DNA of 5,302 nucleotides from Bdellovibrionales bacterium. GTDB taxonomy: Bacteria; Bdellovibrionota; UBA2428. Positions 1-5,302 of this stretch are shown in pieces; positions within the stretch are counted from its first letter, which is position 1, and every line of letters starts with the position of its first letter. The translations under genes and the position numbers were made by a program. Location of the stretch: contig JAFEAR010000252.1 in assembly GCA_018266335.1 (NCBI GenBank), positions 1 to 5,302 of the forward strand, in the 5' to 3' direction. Under the pieces are notes generated by a model that worked only from the letters and a program-made list of their open reading frames with translations, did no database searches and was not told the DNA's origin.

Positions 1-152
1 AACAGGCGGCAATCGTCCTGCGAAATGCCGGCGATGTTACCAGTTGCCGGGTCGCCCCAATCGTGGTCGAATCCGAGGACGGAAACATAGTATTGGATGG
101 CCTTGCCCAGGCTGCGGACGGGAATTTCAGGTACTGCGCTGGGAATCTGCAT
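1..152 (-). CDS. VOC (glyoxalase/bleomycin-resistance fold) protein, partial
   Basis: The first 50 codons of a small vicinal-oxygen-chelate-fold protein run off the low end of the window. The ATG at 152 has GGTGA at 160-164, 7 nt upstream, a good ribosome-binding site. The product starts MQIPSAVPEIPVRSLGKAIQ, followed by YYVSVLGFDHDWGD and AGISQDDCRL. This is the usual opening of one beta-alpha-beta module: a strand ending in PV, a helix with A..YY, then LGF and an acidic strand. The family includes glyoxalases, extradiol dioxygenases and antibiotic-binding proteins; the fragment cannot tell which. The frame is also open upstream through the toxin stub, so the start rests on the Shine-Dalgarno and on the family's typical N-terminus. 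Confidence 0.75.
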   Translation of the reverse strand, partial: MQIPSAVPEIPVRSLGKAIQYYVSVLGFDHDWGDPATGNIAGISQDDCRL

Positions 153-154
153 CG

Positions 155-223
155 TGGTGTCACCGAGCCGGCCTACGAACACCGCCGGCAGAGGAAATTC
201 TCGTTTGAGTAGAACCTGGCGAC
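155..223 (-). pseudogene. Remnant of DUF5615 PIN-like toxin
   Basis: Directly after the antitoxin stop codon the minus strand reads (V)ARFYSNENF, which matches the typical start of DUF5615 toxins (a start Met, then RFY.NENFPLP). The first codon is GTC, not a start codon. After ENF this frame hits TAG within seven codons. The expected continuation PLPAVFVGRLGD lies in the next frame, so one base is missing near 191-197. Only about 23 residues of a toxin that normally has about 110-120 remain, and then the VOC gene begins. The stub cannot encode a working toxin. The identification rests on a short match and on its place next to DUF433. Confidence 0.55.
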
Positions 224-554
224 TTAATCCGACTCGTTCACGCGGATCTGCTCGGCGATCTCCGCCGGGTGGCTCCTGACGTAGGCCCACGCGTTCACGA
301 GGTCCTCCGCTCGGAGCGATGGGTAGGCATGGAGCAACTCCTGCTCCGACGTTCCCAGTTGACGCGCGTGCTCGAGCAGCCAAACCGGGATGCGTGTCCG
401 CGCGATGCAGGGTTCGCCTCCGTATACGTCGGGCCGCCAGTCGATGCCAGGAAAGTCGTCACCCAAGTCGCGAACGACCCATTTCAGAATCTGCGCTTTC
501 TCCCCTTCTTGAGAGGGTTGGAAGCAGCCGTTCAAAATCTGTGAGTGTCGCCAT
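224..554 (-). pseudogene. DUF433 (VapB-like) antitoxin, frameshifted
   Basis: The body of the product is a DUF433 protein: LKWVVRDLGDDFPGI, then GGEPCIARTRIPVWLLEHAR, and the helical end HAYPSLRAEDLVNAWAYVRS. DUF433 proteins are small DNA-binding antitoxins usually paired with a DUF5615 PIN-like toxin. The family's usual N-terminus is present but in another frame: the ATG at 554 reads MATLTDFERLLPTLSR and then runs out of frame. Removing one base in the A/G-rich run at 501-510 joins it to GEKAQILKWVV in a standard arrangement of about 109 residues. The open frame can instead be extended to a TTG at 559, but that start gives an N-terminus unlike the family (MPWRHSQILNG). A product from that TTG could still carry the core domain, so some function cannot be excluded. 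The spacing from the terminator upstream is short, and no clear promoter or Shine-Dalgarno is seen. Confidence 0.7.
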
Positions 555-591
555 GGCAATGACTGTCTTTAATGTATGCCATTCCCAAACG

Positions 592-619
592 AAAAGGCGA
601 CCGCTGTAGCGATCGCCTT
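592..619 (-). terminator. Intrinsic terminator after the nuclease-like gene
   Basis: The minus strand forms an 11-bp stem (AAGGCGATCGC with GCGGTCGCCTT, one G-T wobble) around a TACA loop, followed by TTTT. The stem starts 56 bp past the TGA of the nuclease-like gene. It is almost the same hairpin as the one after aceE: the stem arms are identical and the loops differ by one base. Confidence 0.85.
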
Positions 620-652
620 CGAGGTACTGATAACGACTGACCGGTTAGGCCC
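592..652 (-). repeat. Direct repeat copy B: gene end plus terminator
   Basis: Read on the minus strand, this copy begins CGGGCC-TAA, continues through CGTTATCAGT and ends in the terminator hairpin and T run. It aligns with 2465-2527. CGTTATCAGT is shared 10 of 10, and the hairpin with its T run 27 of 28. The segment between them is diverged and one base shorter here. Confidence 0.8.
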
Positions 653-675
653 GAGTAGCCAGTTGTTCAAACTGC

Positions 676-2439
676 TCATTTCGACGCTGAGGCTCTGAAA
701 AAAACTTGGATCGCATTCTGTATTGGCTCGCTCGCGCTACCAACGAGATGACGGTTCACATATAGCCTTGACGAATAGGCGGCTGAGGTCGCGATAAAGT
801 TGTGAAACGACATTAGCCGTTCGGGATCTGCTTGTGAATACTCCAATAGAACCGCTCGCAGGCTGAAGTGCTCCAACGAAGACTCAAGGTTCTCGATGTC
901 GTCGACCGTTAGCACGATCGGCATGAGAATTCTCGTTGATCCGACCTCGATCTCTCCCGGACGCACGCGTACGAATGCCCCAATGGCCTTTACAAATTCC
1001 GTACATAGCAACGGTCCGAAGCCGGGGGACACAACAAGCGTGTCATGAACAACCAGAACCGGAATAACTTGCTTTATGTGCCGGAAATCCCAGTGCGGCT
1101 CGATTCGGCCAGACTCTGCGATTGCCCGGCAGAAACGCGCAAACTGCAATGCCGCACCAGACTCAGAACCCTCGCCACCATACTGTTTTCGAAGCGATTG
1201 AAGTAGGCTTGGCCAGGCAGACGGAACCAAATCGGCCTCTTTTGACCATTTGGCCTTCGTTTCGATAACGATGAGATCATTTCCAAAGTCGATGCAAGCA
1301 TCGATTTCATGTTTCCCTTCGACGGAACTGCCCTCAAGGTTGCAAGTCAACCGGTCAATTAACTCCTTTGAAGGTGCCGGAAACGTCCTCCGCAGGCTTT
1401 GCTGAATGAAGTGTTCGAAAGCTTTCCCAAAGTCCGCAAATAGCTGCCGTGCGGCATTCTGATCAGTTCGCGCTCGGAGTGTGCAGAAGAGCGGCCCAAT
1501 ACTCACTTTGTCGTAGACCGCGATAGGATCTAGGATGATCGCGTGACCATCTGGCAAACGGGCAATCGGTCGTTCTCGAATAGGCTTCAGATCCCAATTT
1601 TGTGGCAACCCGTAGAAGGACTCATCGAATCTCACATCGCCCCAAAGGGCACTTCGAAGCTCATCGAGCGTTTGACTTTCGAGGCCGATAAAGCTGCGCA
1701 CAAGGTCGGGTCTGCAGGTCTTTTGACCCAGGGTCGTCGAATCGAAGATGGCCGCGGCGGGCTTGTCGAGAATAAACCCGGTGATTAGCGCTACGTAACA
1801 CGCATAGTATTCCGAAATGGTCAGGCCGGTTGCCGAGTGAAAGCGGGCGCTGAAGGTTTTGTTTAGCGCCGGGAGCAGGCTAGTGAACAGCGTCCACCCG
1901 CGCCCAAGTCGATGATGCAAGCATGGAAGTGTTCCCCCGCTCTCCGCTGATTTGCGGAAGGCTGGGAGAGCTCGGTTTCTTGCTCCGACAATGTCGCCAT
2001 CAACATCTATACTTGCCCAACCATCAAATACGTGCTGGCTCCAGATATCGTTGGCTATCAAGGCCACTTTTGCGAAGGTTCGGTGAGCTTCTGAATCATG
2101 GAAGGTAACTCCATCGGTCGGATGATCCTCGCACACGAGTACAGCCCATCGAATCAGTTCCAACAGCGCCCCGCGAAAGAATGGAATTGGGATGGCCTGT
2201 CCATGTTCGCTCGCAAAACGTAGAACACGCTCCATTTCTTGGGAGTCGAAGAAATGGGCCATTCCGAAGGCATCGTTTGCAATCGATTGCTGCTCGGGTG
2301 GGGCTGTGACGGTATGAATTAGGCGCGCCGAACGCATTACGACATCGCCTCGACTGAGGGTGCGTAACAGGGAGACCAGCGTTCTCAAGTCGGCTTGAAC
2401 ATCTGGAAAAATCGCCGAAACCGGTACAAAGATGTTCAA
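676..2439 (-). CDS. Uncharacterised protein with PD-(D/E)XK nuclease-like motif
   Basis: I do not recognise this protein as a whole. From the start chosen it has 587 residues. The clearest signal lies past the middle: GKAFEHFIQQ (Glu342), then HEIDACIDFGN (Asp380), then IVIETKAKW (Glu393-Thr-Lys395). The D-x12-E-x-K spacing between hydrophobic strands, after a helix bearing a glutamate, is the PD-(D/E)XK core of restriction-like nucleases. The roughly 310 residues before it, and about 190 after it, match nothing I know; no signal peptide or clear membrane segment is seen. The frame stays open to a GTG at 2502 (608 residues), but that codon lies just 5' of the aceE terminator hairpin and has no Shine-Dalgarno. 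I prefer the TTG at 2439, which has AGAGGT 9 nt upstream. An ATG at 2337, with GAGG 10 nt upstream, would give 553 residues. The gene is A+T-richer than aceE, which fits acquisition by transfer. Nuclease activity and a defence role are inferences. Confidence 0.75.
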   Translation of the reverse strand: MNIFVPVSAIFPDVQADLRTLVSLLRTLSRGDVVMRSARLIHTVTAPPEQQSIANDAFGMAHFFDSQEMERVLRFASEHGQAIPIPFFRGALLELIRWAVLVCEDHPTDGVTFHDSEAHRTFAKVALIANDIWSQHVFDGWASIDVDGDIVGARNRALPAFRKSAESGGTLPCLHHRLGRGWTLFTSLLPALNKTFSARFHSATGLTISEYYACYVALITGFILDKPAAAIFDSTTLGQKTCRPDLVRSFIGLESQTLDELRSALWGDVRFDESFYGLPQNWDLKPIRERPIARLPDGHAIILDPIAVYDKVSIGPLFCTLRARTDQNAARQLFADFGKAFEHFIQQSLRRTFPAPSKELIDRLTCNLEGSSVEGKHEIDACIDFGNDLIVIETKAKWSKEADLVPSAWPSLLQSLRKQYGGEGSESGAALQFARFCRAIAESGRIEPHWDFRHIKQVIPVLVVHDTLVVSPGFGPLLCTEFVKAIGAFVRVRPGEIEVGSTRILMPIVLTVDDIENLESSLEHFSLRAVLLEYSQADPERLMSFHNFIATSAAYSSRLYVNRHLVGSASEPIQNAIQVFFRASASK

Positions 2440-2448
2440 AATCCGCGC

Positions 2449-2454
2449 ACCTCT
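2449..2454 (-). promoter_or_regulatory. Candidate Shine-Dalgarno for the nuclease-like gene
   Basis: AGAGGT on the minus strand lies 9 nt before an in-frame TTG at 2439, immediately after the aceE terminator. It is the best ribosome-binding match among the possible starts and decides the start chosen here. A TTG start is less common than ATG, so the call is moderate. Confidence 0.45.
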
Positions 2455-2464
2455 GGACTCACTG

Positions 2465-2494
2465 AAAAAGGCGACCGCCGTAGCGATCGCCTTT
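2465..2494 (-). terminator. Intrinsic terminator of aceE
   Basis: On the minus strand a stem of 11-12 bp (AAGGCGATCGC pairing with GCGGTCGCCTT, one G-T wobble) closes on a TACG loop with a C-G closing pair. In RNA that is a stable UNCG-type tetraloop. A run of T follows directly (2469-2465). It begins 26 bp past the aceE stop codon, so it should end the aceE transcript. It also means the nuclease-like gene just beyond needs its own promoter or read-through. Confidence 0.85.
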
Positions 2495-2527
2495 GATTGC
2501 ACTGATAACGGCTTGCCAATTACGCCC
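2465..2527 (-). repeat. Direct repeat copy A: aceE end plus terminator
   Basis: Read on the minus strand, this copy begins with the last two sense codons and stop of aceE (CGGGCG-TAA), carries CGTTATCAGT and ends in the aceE terminator. It is the partner of the copy at 592-652 in the same orientation. The two copies flank almost the whole nuclease-like gene. Confidence 0.8.
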
Positions 2528-5198
2528 GGGCGGCGTCCGGCTTTTCAGGGTTGATGCCGAGGTCGCGGATCGCCTGCGCGGCCGCTCCCTTGTCGAACTG
2601 ACCGTCCAGCGCCAGGCGCGAGATAGCCGCCGCGGCGATCGACTCACCATCGACTTCGAAGTGACGGCGCAAATGCTGGCGGTTCTCGCTGCGTCCGAAT
2701 CCGTCGGTGCCGAGCGACACCAGGCGGCCCGGAAGCCACGGGGCCAGTTGATCCGGCACGATCTTCATGTAATCGGTCGCGGCGACGATCGCACCTTCGA
2801 CACCGTTCAACACCTGGTTGATATACGGTACACGAGGCTGCTGATCGGGGTGCAGACGGTTCCAGCGTTCGCACGCCAAAGCGTCGCGGCGAAGCTCGTT
2901 GTAGCTGGTCGCGCTCCAGACATCGGCCGCGATGTTGTACTTCTCGGCCAGGATCTGCTGCGCGCGCAAGGCTTCGTTCAGGATCGAACCGCTGCCGAAC
3001 AGGTGGATCTTCGCAGGACCGTTCGACGCCGCCTGGAACTTGTACAAGCCCTTCAGAATGCCTTCGCGGATGTGGTCACCCTGCGGCATCGGCGGCTGCA
3101 CGTAGTTCTCGTTGCAAACCGTCAGGTAGTAGAACATGTCCTCGTTGTTCTCGTACATGCGGCGGATGCCTTCCTGGACGACGACCGCGATTTCGTAGGC
3201 GTACGCCGGGTCATAGCTGGCGAGCGTCGGAATCGTCGATGCGAGTACGTGGCTGTGGCCGTCCTGGTGTTGGAGGCCTTCGCCAAGGAGGGTGGTGCGC
3301 CCGGCGGTGCCGCCCAGAAGGAAGCCCTTGCCGCGAGAATCGGCAAACGCCCAGGCGAGGTCGCCAATGCGCTGGAAGCCGAACATCGAGTAGTAGATGT
3401 AGAACGGAATCATCGGCACGCCGTAGTTGGCGTAGGCGGTCCCGGCGGCGGTAAAGCTCGCCATCGAGCCCGCCTCGTTAATGCCTTCTTCGAGAATCTG
3501 ACCGTTCTTCGTTTCCTTGTAATACAGCAGGACGTTCGAGTCGACCGGCTTGTACAGCTGTCCCTGGCTGGCGTAGATGCTGTATTCGCGGAACATCGAC
3601 TCCATGCCGAAGGTGCGCGCCTCATCGGGGATGATCGGCGTAATGTACTTGCCGATATCCGTGCCTTTCATGAGGTTCTTCAGAATGGCGACGAACGCGC
3701 TGGTGGTAGACGCTTCACGGCCCTTGGAGCCGCTCAGCGAATCCGCAAACGCTTCCAGCGGGGGCGCCGTGATCTTGGGGAAATTCACTTTGCGGGCCGG
3801 TACCGGACCACCCTGCGCCTGCTGACGGGCGCGGACATAGTGCATTTCGGGTGTGTCTTCGGACGGCTTGTAGAACGACAGCGTGTGGACGCATTCATCC
3901 GGGATCGGAATGTCGAAACGCTGCTTGATGTACAGCAATTCGTCTTCGTTCAGCTTCTTCTGGTTGTGCGTGACGTTGCGGCCTTCGCCCGCTTCGCCCA
4001 TGCCAAAGCCCTTGATGGTTTTGGCGAGGATGACGGTGGGCATGCCCTTGGTTTCATGGGCGCGCTTGTAGGCGTTATAGACCTTCACCGGGTCGTGGCC
4101 GCCGCGGCGCAGACGGGCCAGATCGTCATCCGACTTGTCCTTCACCATTTCCAGAAGTTCCGGATCCCTGCCGAAAAATTCCTCGCGGATGGCTTTGCCG
4201 CCACGCGCCTTGAGCGCCTGGTATTCGCCGTCAACGGTTTCCGACATGGCCTTCAGCAAGAGACCCTTGTGGTCGCGGGCGAACAGTTCGTCCCAATCGC
4301 TGCCCCACAGGCATTTGATGACGTTCCAGCCGGCGCCGTTGAACACGGATTCGAGCTCCTGCACGATGCTGGAGTTGCCGCGGACCGGGCCGTCGAGACG
4401 CTGCAGGTTGCAGTTGACGATAAAGATCAGGTTGTCGAGCTTTTCGCGGGCGGCGATGCTGAGCGCGCCCAGGCTTTCCGGCTCGTCGGTTTCGCCGTCG
4501 CCCAGGTAGGCGTACACTTTACGATCGGTTTTGGGGATCAACCCGCGATTTTCGAGGTAGCGCATGTAGCGCGCCTGGTAGATCGCGTTGATCGGACCGA
4601 GGCCCATCGAAACGGTGGGGAACTGCCAGAAATCGGGCATCAGCCACGGGTGCGGATAGGACGAAAGGCCCGGGGTATCGCGCAGTTCGTGGCGGAAATT
4701 CTTGAGGTGTTCCTCGGTGAGGCGGCCTTCGAGGAAGGCGCGCGAGTACATGCCGGGCGAGGCATGGCCCTGGAAATAGACAAAGTCGCCGGGCTGGTCT
4801 CCATAGGAGCCGCGGAAGAAGTGGTTGGTGGCGACTTCGGTGAGCGTGGCGAGCGACTGGTAAGTCGAGATGTGGCCGCCGATATTGGGGTCGTACTTGT
4901 TCTGCCGGACAACCATCGCGATCGCATTCCAGCGTAGAATGGCGCGGATACGTTGCTCGAGAGCGAGATCACCCGGATACGGCACCTGTTGGTTGACAGG
5001 GATCGTATTGCGGTAGGGGGTGTTGCGGCGGAGCGGAGACGTCACACCGTGCGACGCAGCGCGGTCCAACAACTGTGAAATCAGGAACGTAGCTCGAGGG
5101 GAGCCTGCGTCCGCTACGATCTCATCCAGGGCTTCCAGCCATTCGCTGGTTTCCTGGGGATTGAGATCTACCGAAGGGTCTGCTTTTGTTGTGAGCAT
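2520..5198 (-). CDS. aceE: Pyruvate dehydrogenase E1 component, homodimeric type
   Basis: This 892-residue protein is the thiamine-diphosphate (ThDP) E1 enzyme of the cytoplasmic pyruvate dehydrogenase complex. It decarboxylates pyruvate and passes the acetyl group to the lipoyl arms of E2. The length is close to the 887 residues of E. coli AceE, and the likeness to it runs from end to end. Visible landmarks are GGH with His109, FQGHASPG with His145, the ThDP/Mg motif GDGETDEP at 233-240 followed by NCNLQRLDGPV at 262-272, and a histidine in EGRNVTH at 411. EEGINE holds the cofactor-activating glutamate at about 571, and GEGLQHQDGHSH follows at 639-650. By family knowledge, two transketolase-like domains are followed by a C-terminal domain (from about 720). 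The ATG at 5198 is the only sensible start, since the next in-frame Met is residue 95, but no clear Shine-Dalgarno precedes it. No aceF or lpd follows; a terminator does. No frameshift or missing catalytic residue is seen. Confidence 0.98.
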   Translation of the reverse strand: MLTTKADPSVDLNPQETSEWLEALDEIVADAGSPRATFLISQLLDRAASHGVTSPLRRNTPYRNTIPVNQQVPYPGDLALEQRIRAILRWNAIAMVVRQNKYDPNIGGHISTYQSLATLTEVATNHFFRGSYGDQPGDFVYFQGHASPGMYSRAFLEGRLTEEHLKNFRHELRDTPGLSSYPHPWLMPDFWQFPTVSMGLGPINAIYQARYMRYLENRGLIPKTDRKVYAYLGDGETDEPESLGALSIAAREKLDNLIFIVNCNLQRLDGPVRGNSSIVQELESVFNGAGWNVIKCLWGSDWDELFARDHKGLLLKAMSETVDGEYQALKARGGKAIREEFFGRDPELLEMVKDKSDDDLARLRRGGHDPVKVYNAYKRAHETKGMPTVILAKTIKGFGMGEAGEGRNVTHNQKKLNEDELLYIKQRFDIPIPDECVHTLSFYKPSEDTPEMHYVRARQQAQGGPVPARKVNFPKITAPPLEAFADSLSGSKGREASTTSAFVAILKNLMKGTDIGKYITPIIPDEARTFGMESMFREYSIYASQGQLYKPVDSNVLLYYKETKNGQILEEGINEAGSMASFTAAGTAYANYGVPMIPFYIYYSMFGFQRIGDLAWAFADSRGKGFLLGGTAGRTTLLGEGLQHQDGHSHVLASTIPTLASYDPAYAYEIAVVVQEGIRRMYENNEDMFYYLTVCNENYVQPPMPQGDHIREGILKGLYKFQAASNGPAKIHLFGSGSILNEALRAQQILAEKYNIAADVWSATSYNELRRDALACERWNRLHPDQQPRVPYINQVLNGVEGAIVAATDYMKIVPDQLAPWLPGRLVSLGTDGFGRSENRQHLRRHFEVDGESIAAAAISRLALDGQFDKGAAAQAIRDLGINPEKPDAARA

Positions 5199-5302
5199 GT
5201 CTTAATAGGTACTGACGGAAATTTCCAATTCCAGGGTACCCATCTTTTCAAGCTGCCCGCAAACACAAATTCTGATGGTTACGATTCGGGATTCCCACAG
5301 GC
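5199..5302 (-). promoter_or_regulatory. aceE leader with GGAAATTTCC palindrome
   Basis: The 104 bp before aceE should hold at least part of its control region. It contains a perfect 10-bp palindrome, GGAAATTTCC (5217-5226), with AATTGG overlapping its upstream edge on the minus strand, about 18 bp before the start codon. That place would suit an operator or leader site, but I cannot tie it to a known regulator. No convincing -35/-10 pair or Shine-Dalgarno was found. No gene is seen in this stretch. Confidence 0.25.

Noticed and set aside
97..609. Several plus-strand open frames of 60-96 codons over the DUF433 and VOC region.
   Set aside because: They overlap minus-strand genes with recognisable family signatures. 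Their products are arginine- and proline-rich without domain or ribosome-site support.
2483..2490. GCGATCGC-type palindromes in both hairpins, resembling the cyanobacterial HIP1 octamer.
   Set aside because: They occur only as part of the two homologous terminator stems, and nothing else points to a cyanobacterium.
592..2527. The two repeats as ends of an insertion sequence or as an integrase attachment-site pair.
   Set aside because: No transposase or integrase gene is in the window and the repeats are direct, not inverted. The shared core is a terminator, which explains its conservation without transposition.
2459..2650. A 63-codon minus-strand frame crossing the aceE end and the terminator.
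   Set aside because: It is an out-of-frame reading of the aceE 3' end and the hairpin, with no family signal.
2493..4937. An 814-codon open frame on the plus strand opposite aceE.
   Set aside because: It lies almost wholly within aceE on the opposite strand. Its product is low-complexity (rich in R, V, A, D, H) with no recognisable domain, while the minus strand encodes a complete, conserved enzyme. Long antisense frames are a usual by-product of G+C-rich codon use.
5200..5227. TTGGAA and TATTAA before aceE as a -35/-10 pair.
   Set aside because: The spacing is only 15 bp and the -10 would end 3 nt before the ATG, putting the transcript start inside the gene.

Overview
The window comes from a bacterial chromosome with fairly high G+C. 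All supported genes lie on the minus strand, so the biological reading order runs from high coordinates to low. The anchor is a complete aceE (2520-5198), encoding the single-chain, homodimeric type of pyruvate dehydrogenase E1. This type occurs in Proteobacteria, Actinobacteria, Acidobacteria and others. With the DUF433/DUF5615 toxin-antitoxin remnant it suggests an environmental bacterium, possibly Acidobacteriota or a proteobacterium; the sequence alone does not settle the taxon.

Layout in transcription order: a 104-bp leader (5302-5199) with no convincing Shine-Dalgarno; aceE; a strong intrinsic terminator 26 bp past the aceE stop (2465-2494); an A+T-richer gene for a large uncharacterised protein with a PD-(D/E)XK nuclease signature (676-2439, alternative start 2502); a second, nearly identical intrinsic terminator (592-619); a degraded toxin-antitoxin module (DUF433 antitoxin 224-554, broken by a frameshift, then a stub of a DUF5615 PIN-like toxin at about 155-223, also frameshifted and without a start codon); and the first 50 codons of a VOC/glyoxalase-fold protein (1-152), which runs off the window.

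aceE is conserved central metabolism and stands alone here, without aceF or lpd downstream. The rest looks like accessory DNA. The nuclease-like gene differs in composition and sits between two copies of the same terminator, whose similarity extends back through TAA stop codons. The toxin-antitoxin pair looks decayed: two single-base indels and a lost start codon in about 330 bp, while 2.7 kb of aceE is intact. The best candidates for something undescribed are the nuclease-like protein and the recombination history suggested by the paired terminators.
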